From contig NZ_CANNGT010000001.1 of assembly GCF_947504225.1 (NCBI RefSeq), forward strand, positions 464,013 through 528,012: a stretch of DNA of 64,000 nucleotides, read 5' to 3'. The stretch's first letter is position 1. Each line of letters starts with the position of its first letter. The translations under genes and the position numbers were made by a program. The notes beneath the pieces were generated by a model, which did not search any database, was not told the DNA's origin, and was given only the letters and a program-made list of their open reading frames with translations. Positions 1 to 9,563 of the stretch are shown here, one piece after another. Source of the stretch: Brumimicrobium ulvae (GTDB taxonomy: Bacteria > Bacteroidota > Bacteroidia > Flavobacteriales_D > Crocinitomicaceae).

Positions 1-651
1 GTGTTGCTGACTCCAGAAATGGAAAAGTTTGTTTTTATTCAACCGCTTTATCCCGATTTTTTATTGGCACAAAGTCTTTTTACAATTATTCATAAACATT
101 TTAAAGTCGAGCAGCTTGAAGCGGGTGTGTTTAAATTAAAAGAGGTTAAGTACATTTGTGCTGAGGAGCCTGAAGGGATTATTCAGGTTGACGATTGGAT
201 GCATTGTCTTTGGTCTTCTAAGCGGAAGTTTAATCGATTATTAAATCCTTCTTCGCTTTTTAAAATGTTCCTGATCAACTTGTTCTTTCCTATTTTCTCC
301 TCTACTCAAAAGCTACTAATACCTGGGAAAAAAGACCGTTTTGTTGTGGATGCTTATCCGCATTTGCCCAAAGAAGAAGGGATACGATTTGAAGCTGTGG
401 ACCTCAACAAGCTGGGGATTACTCAATCAGAATACAAAAAACTTTTTAGGTATATTCGTAAGGATTTAAGGCAATATTTAGAAGAGTTTGATGCGCTACA
501 TCATGAAAATTTGTATTCTGATTTAAAATATCAAGTAAGTTTATATCCTTCAATAAGAAACCAGTATTGGAATGAACTTAAGCAATGCTTTGATCCCGAG
601 TTTAAAACTTTTGCTTACGCAGAAATAGAGAATTACCTTTTGAAATTATAA
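1..651 (+). CDS. Hypothetical protein, possibly 5'-partial
   Basis: I do not recognise this protein. The reading frame is open from the first base of the window, where a GTG could be a start, so the true start may lie upstream; an ATG at codon 7 is another choice. About 216 residues are visible. A hydrophobic stretch around residues 86-100 is flanked by basic residues. The C-terminal half is charged and probably helical, rich in Lys, Tyr and Glu. No signal peptide or catalytic motif is apparent. It ends 2 bases before the next gene on the same strand, so the two are almost certainly co-transcribed and may work together. Confidence 0.6.
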   Translation: MLLTPEMEKFVFIQPLYPDFLLAQSLFTIIHKHFKVEQLEAGVFKLKEVKYICAEEPEGIIQVDDWMHCLWSSKRKFNRLLNPSSLFKMFLINLFFPIFSSTQKLLIPGKKDRFVVDAYPHLPKEEGIRFEAVDLNKLGITQSEYKKLFRYIRKDLRQYLEEFDALHHENLYSDLKYQVSLYPSIRNQYWNELKQCFDPEFKTFAYAEIENYLLKL

Positions 652-653
652 GT

Positions 654-1418
654 ATGGAATCTTTTTATTCAATTGTATATTATAAAACGAATGCCCTAAC
701 AGATGAGTTGTTTAGCATTGGATTGTTAGCAGGTGGAGGCCAAGGTCCTTATTTGTTTATTTCTAATTCGAGACTAGATTTATTAAAGAAAACCCTTCAC
801 CCCAATACTTTTTTATCAGTCAATAGACACCTCAAAGCTCTGAAGGAAAAAGTTGATGTGCATCGGAATGAATCTGCAGGAATTTTACTTTTCGACCCTG
901 TTTTTTCAGTTGATCAATTGGATGCTCTTTCGCAGAGAACTAAAAGCGCTATTGTTTATAGTAAGCCTACAACCATTAACGAATGGCTAGATCAAGTGTT
1001 TTTCGAAAAGTTAACACAGGCTTTCTTTGGAGAACATAAAAAGAAAAGTGTTGCTAAACGTCCAGTGTTTCATTTGAAATGGAAAGCTTTTTATTACTCC
1101 AATAAATTTCAAGAATGGTCAAAAGATATCGCTATTTCTTCTGTCATTCCAGATTCTGTGCTCAATCTTACAATGGATCTTTTTAACCATCAAGAACGAA
1201 AAATCATTAAGGGAATTGATTTCGATTTGGGGAAAACAAGTTTAAATCGCAAGCTTTATGAAACTGACTTGATTGTAAGTGCATTTCCAAACTATGATAT
1301 TACAATAGTGCATCCAAGCCCAAAAAAGAATACCGGAAAAACTGCTTTTGAAGAAACTAAGAAAAAATATAATAAAATAGACTTCATAGGATTTACACAA
1401 TTCAAGAATTTAAATTAA
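654..1418 (+). CDS. Hypothetical protein coupled to the preceding gene
   Basis: This is a 254-residue soluble protein with no signal peptide. Its N-terminus (FYSIVYYKTNALTDEL, followed by a FSIGLL segment) faintly recalls DUF3037-type proteins, which often begin with a similar strand and a statement of 'new' or 'self' data. That similarity is from memory and weak. The C-terminal third is Lys-rich. It starts 2 bases after the stop of the upstream unknown gene, which implies a two-gene operon. About 100 bases of non-coding sequence separate it from the next gene. Function cannot be assigned. Confidence 0.6.
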   Translation: MESFYSIVYYKTNALTDELFSIGLLAGGGQGPYLFISNSRLDLLKKTLHPNTFLSVNRHLKALKEKVDVHRNESAGILLFDPVFSVDQLDALSQRTKSAIVYSKPTTINEWLDQVFFEKLTQAFFGEHKKKSVAKRPVFHLKWKAFYYSNKFQEWSKDIAISSVIPDSVLNLTMDLFNHQERKIIKGIDFDLGKTSLNRKLYETDLIVSAFPNYDITIVHPSPKKNTGKTAFEETKKKYNKIDFIGFTQFKNLN

Positions 1419-1518
1419 ATTCACATGGTAAAGCTTTGTCAATGTGTTACTTTATCCTTTGTGATGAAGTAACTTTCTTCAATAGCTTTGAAACGAATTT
1501 TAATTTATAACTTCACTT

Positions 1519-3846
1519 ATGAAATTTATATACACACTTCTTTTTATTTGCCCCTTCATTTTATTTGCACAAAATCACCACCTTGACTCACTTTCACATA
1601 TTGATTATTCCGCACTGCATAATACTCAACTCAATGATATTTGGGGGTATACCGATGAATTCGGGAATGAATATGCATTAGTTGGCGCTGAAAAAGGTGT
1701 TAGTATTATTGATGTTACCGACCCTCAAAATCCTACGGAAGTTTATTGGCATGTTGGACTCACAAGTGTGTGGCGTGACATAAAAACGCATGGTGATTTT
1801 GCTTATGTAACCACCGAAGCAGATGATGGTTTGTTGATTATTGATTTGTCTCCTTTACCGAATGACCCTATCGTTAATACCACAAATTATTTTGGAACTT
1901 CAATGGTTTGGCAATCTGCTCATAATTTATTTATTGATGAATTTGGCTATGGCTATATTTTCGGAAGTAATTATGGAAATGGTGGGGCAATTATTCTTGA
2001 CCTTTATACAGATCCAATGAATCCTATCGAAGTTGGAGAGTTTGATGACTGGTATATTCATGACGGATACGTAATTAATAATACTTTGTATGCTGCTCAT
2101 ATCAACGATGGATTTTTTACCATTGTAGATGTTTCTAATAAATCAAATCCTGTAGTTTTAGGGAGTCATGCTACTCCTTCAAGCTTTTCTCATAATATTT
2201 GGACTACTGCCGACCAAAACTTTGCATTTACCACAGATGAAGTTACTAGAGCTTACCTTGCAGCATATGATGTATCAGATCCAAATAATATTTTCGAGAC
2301 AGATAGAATTCAATCCAGTCCAGGAGACGGCGTTGTTCCTCATAATGCACATGTGAATGGCGATTTTTTGATTACCTCATATTATGCGGATGGTGTACTT
2401 ATTCATGATATTGCAGATCCATACAATATGGTCGAAGTAGCACGCTATGACACTTACCCAGGTACTGCAAACTATACAATTGGAAATTGGGGTGTTTATC
2501 CTTTCTTTGCTTCTGGAACAATCGTAGCCACGGATATTGAAAATGGATTATTTATTCTGGGGTCTAACTTTAACCATGCGGCAAGAATAGAAGGTGTTGT
2601 CTCTAATGCCAATAACAGTAACCCAATTCAAGGCGTTGAGGTGACCATTATTGGTGGAATTCATACTGAGGAAACAAAAGTGAATGGTTCGTATAAAACA
2701 GGAACAGTGAATTCAGGAAGTTATACTATACGATTTGAAAAATATGGCTACGAACCCAAAGATACTGTTCTGACTTTAACCGAAGGCACCACATTATCTG
2801 TGGACATAGAATTGGTTCCCTTACCACAATACAATGTGAGTATTAATGTCGTAGATGAAAACAATATCCCCGTCTTAGGCGCTGACGTAAGAATCAAGCA
2901 TCAAGGAATTATGTTTGATGATCAAACTAATGGCATTGGGGAATTCGTAAAAAGCTTAAGCTATTCTGATACCTTTTATGTTTCTGCAGGAAAATGGGGA
3001 TTGAATACAGAGTGTGCACTTGTAAGTTTCTCTCCAACTATGAATGAATATACATTTGTTTTAGGAAAAGGGTACAGTGATGATTTCTCTTTTGATTTTG
3101 GTTGGTCAACAACTTCTTCTGCTGATATGGGAGACTGGGTGAGAGAAGTTCCATTTGTCAATAGTTCGACAGGGCTAAACTCTAATCCTGATTTTGACAG
3201 CCCAAATGATTGTGGTGATTTTAGTTATTTGACAGGAAATGAAGATGGTGTTAGTGTGATGGGAGGAGAGGTAATGTTAATATCACCTGTATTTGACTTG
3301 TCTAATGTTACAGACCCTTATCTAAATTTTGATCGTTGGTTTTTTAATTACCATGGATACACTCCGTTTAATGATACTTTAACAGTAAGTATTTCTAACG
3401 GGATAGACCTTGTTGAAATAGATAAGAAAGGTCATAATCCTGCGCTTTTCGAAGAATGGACCTCCGTCTCAAAAAGAATTGTAGATTATATTGTACCGAC
3501 CTCTACAATGCAAATATTTGTTCAAACATCAGATTATTATTCAAGTAATAACATTACCTACGCTGCCTTTGATAATTTCTCAATTACCAGTGGGAGTCCA
3601 TTGGGTACAAATGCCGAAACCTTGGTGGATAAGGTTAATGTTTACCCGAATCCTTTTAAAGATCTGATCGTTGTAGAGTCATCTCAAGAAATAAAGAATG
3701 TTCAGCTATATGACCTTATGGCAAAAGCGGTAAGGATTGTTGGAATTGAACGTACTGAAGGAAAGATTACGATTTATACTGGTGACATAGAGGCGGGAAC
3801 TTATTTCCTTAATTTAGATGGTCAGAAACATATTCTTGTAAGGTAA
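1519..3846 (+). CDS. Choice-of-anchor B / LVIVD-propeller protein with T9SS type A sorting domain
   Basis: This is a 775-residue exported protein. A Sec signal peptide covers residues 1-17 and ends LFAQ. Residues about 35-350 carry repeated units of the GVSIIDVTDPQNPTEV type, characteristic of LVIVD-repeat beta-propellers ('choice-of-anchor B' family). Around residues 355-435 lies a carboxypeptidase-regulatory-like (CNA-B-like) domain, followed by a second Ig-like segment and a jelly-roll region. Residues about 705-775 form the Por secretion tail, with the VYPNPF motif near residue 708, a predicted T9SS signal for surface anchoring or release. The role is probably cell-surface or secreted; no enzyme motif is visible. 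The gene stands alone and is convergent with the small membrane-protein gene that begins 14 bases further on. Confidence 0.9.
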   Translation: MKFIYTLLFICPFILFAQNHHLDSLSHIDYSALHNTQLNDIWGYTDEFGNEYALVGAEKGVSIIDVTDPQNPTEVYWHVGLTSVWRDIKTHGDFAYVTTEADDGLLIIDLSPLPNDPIVNTTNYFGTSMVWQSAHNLFIDEFGYGYIFGSNYGNGGAIILDLYTDPMNPIEVGEFDDWYIHDGYVINNTLYAAHINDGFFTIVDVSNKSNPVVLGSHATPSSFSHNIWTTADQNFAFTTDEVTRAYLAAYDVSDPNNIFETDRIQSSPGDGVVPHNAHVNGDFLITSYYADGVLIHDIADPYNMVEVARYDTYPGTANYTIGNWGVYPFFASGTIVATDIENGLFILGSNFNHAARIEGVVSNANNSNPIQGVEVTIIGGIHTEETKVNGSYKTGTVNSGSYTIRFEKYGYEPKDTVLTLTEGTTLSVDIELVPLPQYNVSINVVDENNIPVLGADVRIKHQGIMFDDQTNGIGEFVKSLSYSDTFYVSAGKWGLNTECALVSFSPTMNEYTFVLGKGYSDDFSFDFGWSTTSSADMGDWVREVPFVNSSTGLNSNPDFDSPNDCGDFSYLTGNEDGVSVMGGEVMLISPVFDLSNVTDPYLNFDRWFFNYHGYTPFNDTLTVSISNGIDLVEIDKKGHNPALFEEWTSVSKRIVDYIVPTSTMQIFVQTSDYYSSNNITYAAFDNFSITSGSPLGTNAETLVDKVNVYPNPFKDLIVVESSQEIKNVQLYDLMAKAVRIVGIERTEGKITIYTGDIEAGTYFLNLDGQKHILVR

Positions 3847-3859
3847 AAGAAGAGTGAAT

Positions 3860-4072
3860 TTATTCTGTTTGTGGTTTTTTAAAGAAAAGCTGCCATTCAA
3901 TTAAAGACCAAAGAATTAGAAATAATATCTGAATGGTTTGTACCTCAAGACCTAAAGCTTTGTGAAGTCCAAAGTGAAAAATAAAATACAGGGTAATAGG
4001 GTACAAAAGTCTAATGATAAACTTTGCAAATATAGGGAGTTGGTGAATTTTTTTGCGAAGGGATTCTAACAT
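3860..4072 (-). CDS. Small membrane protein
   Basis: This is a 70-residue protein with a basic N-terminus (MLESLRKKIHQ) and two hydrophobic segments at about residues 14-36 and 46-62, so it is probably a double-spanning inner-membrane protein with a charged tail. Such small proteins are common in Flavobacteriia, but I cannot name a family. It lies downstream of the lipoprotein gene on the same strand, yet a clear terminator hairpin (4086-4114) separates them, so it may depend on read-through or on its own weak promoter. Confidence 0.6.
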   Translation of the reverse strand: MLESLRKKIHQLPIFAKFIIRLLYPITLYFIFHFGLHKALGLEVQTIQILFLILWSLIEWQLFFKKPQTE

Positions 4073-4085
4073 AATGATAAAAAAA

Positions 4086-4114
4086 AGAGACTAATCCTTA
4101 AAGAAATAGTCTCT
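4086..4114 (-). terminator. Rho-independent terminator of the lipoprotein gene
   Basis: The perfect 8-bp stem AGAGACTA/TAGTCTCT encloses a 13-nt loop. On the minus strand the stem is followed by a run of six T. It lies 22 bases past the stop of the lipoprotein gene at 4136. Confidence 0.75.
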
Positions 4115-4135
4115 ATTATTGTTGAATGATTTTAG

Positions 4136-4630
4136 TTACTTTTTTCTAGTGTAAGAATCAATGATGTCTTTTTCACTGTTTCGAATGACTAAATTATCAT
4201 CGTCTAAGGTTTCAATAATATAGGCATCTATTTTTGATGAATCATTGTAACTGTGACGCATTACCAATTCATTTTCATTATGTACTTCCCATTGACCTGA
4301 TGAACGAACAGTTAGTGTTTGATTATCACTTTCTTGACTTCCTGTTTTAATTAAGTCATAAACACTAAAGAAACCATTGGTTTCAAATTGCGTTACAATA
4401 AAAGAATTGTCATTAGAAAACTCGACTTCCTTGTCTTTCTTGGTATTGGTACGGTTGACTAATACCCATTGGTTTGCAAGTTTAGACGTGACAGAGTTTT
4501 CTTCAATTGAATCTTCCACAACAGGAACCTCAACCATGCTTCCATTATCCTTTTCCTCCTGCGGTGTTTCGCTAGAAGTACATGATATAACCAAAAATAA
4601 CCCCAATATTGATATGAAAATAAGTTTCAT
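4136..4630 (-). CDS. Lipocalin-like lipoprotein
   Basis: This is a 164-residue lipoprotein. A signal peptide (residues 1-16) ends in a lipobox-like VISC with Cys17 as the acylated residue, followed by an acidic Glu/Ser-rich linker. The mature part, from about residue 48, begins LANQWVLVNR and alternates short beta strands of the lipocalin-like (DUF4923/lipocalin_4) type: a W near the first strand, then ISO-length hairpins ending in RNSEKDIIDSYTR. No ligand can be inferred. It is monocistronic, with its own terminator downstream. Confidence 0.7.
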   Translation of the reverse strand: MKLIFISILGLFLVISCTSSETPQEEKDNGSMVEVPVVEDSIEENSVTSKLANQWVLVNRTNTKKDKEVEFSNDNSFIVTQFETNGFFSVYDLIKTGSQESDNQTLTVRSSGQWEVHNENELVMRHSYNDSSKIDAYIIETLDDDNLVIRNSEKDIIDSYTRKK

Positions 4631-4804
4631 GCGTTAAAATTTATCGTTATTTATTACCTGTAAAGTTACAATATTCCATTGAATAAATCATAGCAATTTT
4701 ATGAATGCTAAGTTTATTTTTTTTCTTTTTTTATTTAAGTCATTGAGCATGAAAACTTTTATATCAGAATGTTAATTTCTCAATACCCTCAATACTTACT
4801 AAAA

Positions 4805-5632
4805 TTAAATTTGACCTTCAATAAACTGAAGACTTAAAACACAAGTTTCATGTAATTTGTGTGGCATTTCTTTTTCTTCATAAGGATGATAAGTGTCAAA
4901 TGTATGATTCGCACCATTGATAATAATTAGCTTTCCATTGGTCCAAGAACTTAATGCCTCAGATTCTGTGATGGAAACAGAATCGTCTTTATCTCCATGT
5001 AAATGCAGTGTTGGTATTTTAATCTTTTTCGCCTTGGCTTCAATATTTAAAGCCTCTTTGTTTTGTACCCAATCTTCATAGAGAACAAACTTATGGGGCA
5101 TATCTTGTTGGGTACGTGCGTTTTTGACAGTATAAAGTCCACGTTCTTTCCATTTGTTTAAAGTTTCATCCTCTGGAAAACGACAGGCAATATCACAGAT
5201 GCTCGCCCACGTAATGACAGAAGAAACCCTAACATCATTTGCCGCTAAAATGGCAATACCACCTCCACGGCTATGACCAATAAGGTGCACTCTTTTATTC
5301 GTAAGTTCAACTTTTTCTGAAAGCCAGTCCAACACATGTTTAACATCAGCTAATTCATAACTGTAACGATTCAACGAAAAAGCCTCTAAGTCTGGAAAAT
5401 CAATGGGCTCATCTGTAGTTCCACCATTGTGACTCATGTTGAATTTACAAAATGCCATTCCGTTTCTTACAAAATACGACTGAACCAGGTTCCATGCTCC
5501 CCAGTCTTTATATCCCTTGTACCCATGTATGAAAACCACAAGATCTTCGTATTCATAATCATCAGGTTCTTGGAAATCTATCAATGACGCTCTTCCATTT
5601 GCCCCTTTAAAAATCTGATTTGTGAGTTTCAT
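4805..5632 (-). CDS. Alpha/beta hydrolase
   Basis: This is a 275-residue alpha/beta-hydrolase fold protein without a signal peptide. The oxyanion region FIHGYKG is at residues 34-40. The nucleophile elbow GHSRGGG is at 119-125 (Ser121). A plausible acid lies in the HGDKDD segment (Asp214 or Asp216), and the catalytic His is His243 in GANHTF. The family acts on esters or amides; the substrate cannot be deduced. Dienelactone-hydrolase-like and prolyl-oligopeptidase-like proteins share this layout. The gene stands alone on the minus strand, divergent from the next gene. Confidence 0.85.
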   Translation of the reverse strand: MKLTNQIFKGANGRASLIDFQEPDDYEYEDLVVFIHGYKGYKDWGAWNLVQSYFVRNGMAFCKFNMSHNGGTTDEPIDFPDLEAFSLNRYSYELADVKHVLDWLSEKVELTNKRVHLIGHSRGGGIAILAANDVRVSSVITWASICDIACRFPEDETLNKWKERGLYTVKNARTQQDMPHKFVLYEDWVQNKEALNIEAKAKKIKIPTLHLHGDKDDSVSITESEALSSWTNGKLIIINGANHTFDTYHPYEEKEMPHKLHETCVLSLQFIEGQI

Positions 5633-5841
5633 TATTTACCCTTTACGTTGTGATTTTAAATAATATCTTTTTCTTTTAGAAAGATAAGGAAATTATTGCT
5701 AGACCCATAATATAAAGGCAATAAGAATTTCTTTCTTCGACCAAACCTCAGATTTAAGTCCTTAATTTTCTTTATATGACTACTTTCCTTAGTTTTGGTT
5801 TATGGAATTATAAATGTTTTGCATCTCTACTGAAAACTACA

Positions 5842-7224
5842 ATGAGAAATTTTTGCTACATATTCTTTTTTCTGACTTTTGGGAGTTATGCCCAAGAGGT
5901 AAATCTTCAATTGGATTTTGTGGATGAGATGACAAACGCCTCAATCGATTCCGTTGAAGTCAAAATTAAAAGTACTAATAATTTAGTGTTAGTAGATCAA
6001 TGGACATCGCATCATACCATTCATACTTTTATGATTCCAAAAAATAAATTGATTAAGATAAACATTAAAAAATCGGGATATTTCAACATTGATACCTTAG
6101 TGAATTTAAGTTTGCATGAACGCAGCATTAAAAAAGAACGCAATATTCTGTTGGAGTTCGTTTTGCGTTACGACGGACAATTCTCAACAGAATTTGATGT
6201 TACAGCAACTTATAAACCAAGCGTAGCTTTTTCTTCTGAGCGAATTAGTGTTAGCGATTTTGCAGTGATTGACGAAGAAATAATGATTTTATTGGTCTAC
6301 CCAAAACGTTTAAGTGCTGCAAGTGAGTTGATTTATTTTAAAAATGATAGCGTAATCTCAAGAAGAAGTGTGCCTGGAAAAGCATTGAGATTAGACACCG
6401 ATTATCGCAACCGTGTTTATTTGCGTTGTGAATACACGGATTATATGATTACCAACTCAGAGCACATCACCTTAATTAAGGTTCCCAGAGAACAATTAAA
6501 TAATTTTGTTCAACCTATTTTGGATACTTTGAATAACGAACAGTTGTATTTTACAACGTATAAATCACACTATCCAGCTTTCGATTTCTATAATGTACAA
6601 CTTTCGGATACAAGTCATGCGCTTTTACATCATGTTGAAGATTCAGAAATGATGGAACATTACCGAGCCGAATACAAGTGGGCCGACGTAAGAACCAAGC
6701 TTTGGGCTTGGGATATGGAGTCTGAAACAGGAATAGATAGGGAAGTATGGGTAGGCGCAAATGTCTTCACAAATTCGATTTATTATGAAGCACCCTACAG
6801 TGAATTATTTCTGGTTGATGATGAAGTGTATGTTTTTGATTTCTATAAAGATGCGATGTTTATTTATGATGGATTTGAAGGTACAGTACTAGACAGTATT
6901 TCCATAGATTTTCATAAAGACCCTGTGAAATCGGGTTGGGAGAGAAGCATGTATCAGGACCCCATCACCAAGAAAATTTATACTGTCTATGACGATGCAG
7001 GTTATACTGATGTATATGAAATCAATTTACTGGATGGAAGTAGAGAAGAGAAATTCACTTTGTTCTATCGTTATGTAGAAAATGTTCAAATCTATAACGG
7101 AGAAGTGTATTACATCTATCGTCCCTATGAAAGTTTACAAAAGAAATACCTTTATAAAGAAGGGTTTTCGGATAGTAAAAGAAGCTTAGCAGGACAAGAA
7201 AGGTTTAATCAAATAGTTCGATAA
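5842..7224 (+). CDS. Secreted hypothetical protein
   Basis: I chose the ATG at 5842 because it opens directly on a signal peptide (MRNFCYIFFFLTFGSYAQ) of about 460 residues total; an in-frame ATG 66 bases upstream would bury that signal. After cleavage there is an N-terminal beta-sandwich-like domain (mature residues about 1-100), followed by a long region of Asp/Tyr-rich strands that looks like an irregular six- or seven-bladed propeller (segments such as YVFDFYKDAMFIYDGF). No known family is recognised. Its last 20 bases overlap the end of the convergent isoaspartyl-peptidase pseudogene. Confidence 0.75.
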   Translation: MRNFCYIFFFLTFGSYAQEVNLQLDFVDEMTNASIDSVEVKIKSTNNLVLVDQWTSHHTIHTFMIPKNKLIKINIKKSGYFNIDTLVNLSLHERSIKKERNILLEFVLRYDGQFSTEFDVTATYKPSVAFSSERISVSDFAVIDEEIMILLVYPKRLSAASELIYFKNDSVISRRSVPGKALRLDTDYRNRVYLRCEYTDYMITNSEHITLIKVPREQLNNFVQPILDTLNNEQLYFTTYKSHYPAFDFYNVQLSDTSHALLHHVEDSEMMEHYRAEYKWADVRTKLWAWDMESETGIDREVWVGANVFTNSIYYEAPYSELFLVDDEVYVFDFYKDAMFIYDGFEGTVLDSISIDFHKDPVKSGWERSMYQDPITKKIYTVYDDAGYTDVYEINLLDGSREEKFTLFYRYVENVQIYNGEVYYIYRPYESLQKKYLYKEGFSDSKRSLAGQERFNQIVR

Positions 7225-8260
7225 CGATTTCGCCGTTGGCTTTTGCATAAGCCCTAAACATTCCATTAGTATTAAAAGGCATGGCAATATTTCCATTACG
7301 GTCTAGGGCGATTACACCTCCAAGTCCATCAAGCTTTGAAAGTCTATCGATACTTGCTTGAGCAGCCTCTTTTAATGCAAGGTTTTTATATTTCATCTGC
7401 GCAGCAATATCATAAGCAACCACATTTCTTATGAAAAATTCACCATGTCCAGTTGCCGAAACAGCACAACTGGCATTGTCGGCATAAGTTCCTGCACCTA
7501 TGATTGGAGAATCACCGATTCGTCCATGTTTCTTGTTGGTCATTCCACCCGTTGAAGTTCCAGCTGCTAGGTTTCCGGATTGGTCCAATGCAACAGCACC
7601 AACTGTTCCCATTTTGCTAGCTTTGATGTTCGGATCATAAAATGACAATGACATACTGTCTTTTTGAGATAAGACTTTGTTGATTTGATTCAATTTTGAT
7701 TGGGTAATGAAATATTCTGGTGCTACGCTTGCTAAACCATGTAATTCTGCAAACTGTTCAGCTCCTTTTCCAGAAAGCATAACATGTGGTGAGTGATTCA
7801 TAATGGTATAGGCTAATTCTATAGGACTTTTTACTTTATTGATGCCTGAAACTGCACCCGCTTGACCTGTTGCACCATCCATAAATGAGGCGTCAAGTGA
7901 CACCGTTTTTTCATGGGTTAATACCGCTCCAACTCCAGCATTGAAAAGTGAATCGGCTTCTAATATCTGAATGGCTTTGATGACCGCCTCACTTGCTGTT
8001 CCACCATTTTTAAGTAAGTTAAAACCTTCCGTTAAAGCAAAGTTTAAAGCAGTTCTATATTGTTTTTCTTATTCTGTGGAAAAGTTTTTTCGTTGCATAC
8101 TTCCTGCACCACCATGAATAACCAGAACAGGTCCTGATGATGAAAGGGAATCAATATCGGTAGCAATAGAATGGTTTTCCAATGGAGCGTTTTCAACTTG
8201 CGTACATGCAAACAAAAAACTTAAACAAAGGAGTAATAAAAACTTAAATGAGGAGTACAT
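7205..8260 (-). pseudogene. Isoaspartyl peptidase/L-asparaginase (Ntn-hydrolase) interrupted by an in-frame TAA
   Basis: Read through, this is a 351-codon lipoprotein of normal length for the type III asparaginase family. It has a signal with lipobox LFAC, the N-terminal VLVIHGGAGS strand, the GTVGAVALD strand whose Thr (about residue 219) is the autocleavage nucleophile, then STGGMTNK, GRIGDSPIIGAG and SATGHGE. Codon 64 (8069-8071) is TAA, and homology continues in the same frame on both sides (FSTE, stop, EKQYRTALNFAL), so a single substitution explains it. Without read-through the enzyme lacks its first alpha-subunit strands and cannot fold normally. A GTG at 7903 could start the remainder, but it would miss the HGGAG strand. 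The locus follows the esterase gene by 20 bases. A sequencing error is a live alternative. Confidence 0.85.
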
Positions 8261-8280
8261 TGTTTGATTTCTTTAACTGT

Positions 8281-8919
8281 TTATTCGCACTCATTGGCAA
8301 TTTCAAGCAGTGTTTGTGTGTCCATATCATGGTGACCATCAAAGATTTTAACAGTCGTTTGAAAATCTTGTTTCTCGAAGAAGGATTGTACCTCGTCAAG
8401 TTTACCTTCAAAATAAGGATCTGATTTTCCAACCACAAAGTAGTTGTTTGAATTGAGCATTCCTGACTTTTCTTCGTCAATAGAAATATCTTCTGGAAAA
8501 ACACTGGCCCATAAAATAAAATGATCGGCATTATAACTTCCGCGTTGATGCCATCTAGTGGCCGTTGCACCACCTTGTGAAAAACCGAGTAAATAACGTT
8601 GCTTATACGACTTTCCTTTAAGTAAGTGTTCTGCTAGCTTGTCTAGGTATTTGTGATTATCTTCTATGTCATCTAAACGAGCTTCTTTGGTCATCCAAGA
8701 AGCACCTACGCGTCCTTGAGTCCCTTTTCGGTAGAACCGATGCATGCCTTCCGGTGCAACGACAAAGTTTTTTTCAGGATCGAGTGCTTGAAACTTACGT
8801 ATAAAAAACTTAGGCAACTGTGAATAACCATGGAGTACAAGCCAAATGTTTTCAGCTGTATCTGGATTCCCATGGGTGAAGTACCTAACCGTTTTAGATA
8901 TTGTTATTTTTCCTTCCAA
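8281..8919 (-). CDS. Alpha/beta hydrolase, carboxylesterase/phospholipase-like
   Basis: This is a 212-residue cytosolic hydrolase of the esterase/phospholipase type. The HGYSQ oxyanion segment is at residues 30-34, and the nucleophile elbow GFSQGG is at 112-117 with Ser114. Asp167 in GKSDPYF and His196 or His197 in DGHHDM complete the triad. GFSQGG is typical of the carboxylesterase-2 family. It is in an operon-like row with the FAH-family gene (26 bases upstream) and the isoaspartyl peptidase (20 bases downstream). The substrate is unknown. Confidence 0.85.
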   Translation of the reverse strand: MEGKITISKTVRYFTHGNPDTAENIWLVLHGYSQLPKFFIRKFQALDPEKNFVVAPEGMHRFYRKGTQGRVGASWMTKEARLDDIEDNHKYLDKLAEHLLKGKSYKQRYLLGFSQGGATATRWHQRGSYNADHFILWASVFPEDISIDEEKSGMLNSNNYFVVGKSDPYFEGKLDEVQSFFEKQDFQTTVKIFDGHHDMDTQTLLEIANECE

Positions 8920-8945
8920 TTGATTCTATGTTTATTGCGAGAAGA

Positions 8946-9557
8946 TTATTTAATCTTGAGGTTCAACAACTTTTCATCTCCAATATATCCTTCCAAGTGG
9001 TCACCGATTTGAACAGGACCTACTCCTTCAGGTGTTCCTGTAAAAATTAAGTCACCAATTTTAAGTGTCATAAATTTAGATAAGTAAGCAATGATTTGAT
9101 CCACACTAAAAATCATGTCTTTACTGCTTCCTTCCTGTACTATTTTTCCATTTTTTTCTAACCTAAAGTCGATATTTTGTATATTCTTTCCTTCTAAAGG
9201 AAGAAAATGAGTTCCTAATGGAGCGCTGTGTTCGAAGGATTTAGCGATTTCCCATGGATGTCCTTTTTCTTTACATATTTTTTGTAAATCTCTGGCTGTA
9301 AAGTCAATCCCAATTCCGACATGATCGTAATATTCGTGGGCATATTTTTCAGAAATATTCTTACCTAACTTGTTGATTTTAATTACCAACTCACATTCGT
9401 AATGTAAGTCTTTTGTGAAGTTCGGATAATAAAAAGGATTCTTTTTAGGTAAGAGCGCAGTGTCTGGTTTCATAAAAAACATCGGAACTTCGGGTAGGGG
9501 AGAGTTCATCTCCTTGGCGTGATCCGCGTAGTTTCTTCCAATACAAATAATTTTCAT
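8946..9557 (-). CDS. Fumarylacetoacetate hydrolase family protein
   Basis: This is a 203-residue single-domain FAH-fold protein, the length of FAHD1-type acylpyruvases/oxaloacetate decarboxylases. It starts with IICIGRNYADHAKEM, which is diagnostic of that subgroup. Metal-binding acids lie in the HYECELVIKI segment and in the GIGIDFTARDLQ segment. The C-terminus has GDLIFTGTPEGVGPV. It presumably cleaves a C-C bond in an acylpyruvate-like metabolite using Mg2+; the exact substrate is inference. It lies 6 bases after the exonuclease gene. Confidence 0.88.
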   Translation of the reverse strand: MKIICIGRNYADHAKEMNSPLPEVPMFFMKPDTALLPKKNPFYYPNFTKDLHYECELVIKINKLGKNISEKYAHEYYDHVGIGIDFTARDLQKICKEKGHPWEIAKSFEHSAPLGTHFLPLEGKNIQNIDFRLEKNGKIVQEGSSKDMIFSVDQIIAYLSKFMTLKIGDLIFTGTPEGVGPVQIGDHLEGYIGDEKLLNLKIK

Positions 9558-9563
9558 GCGTAA

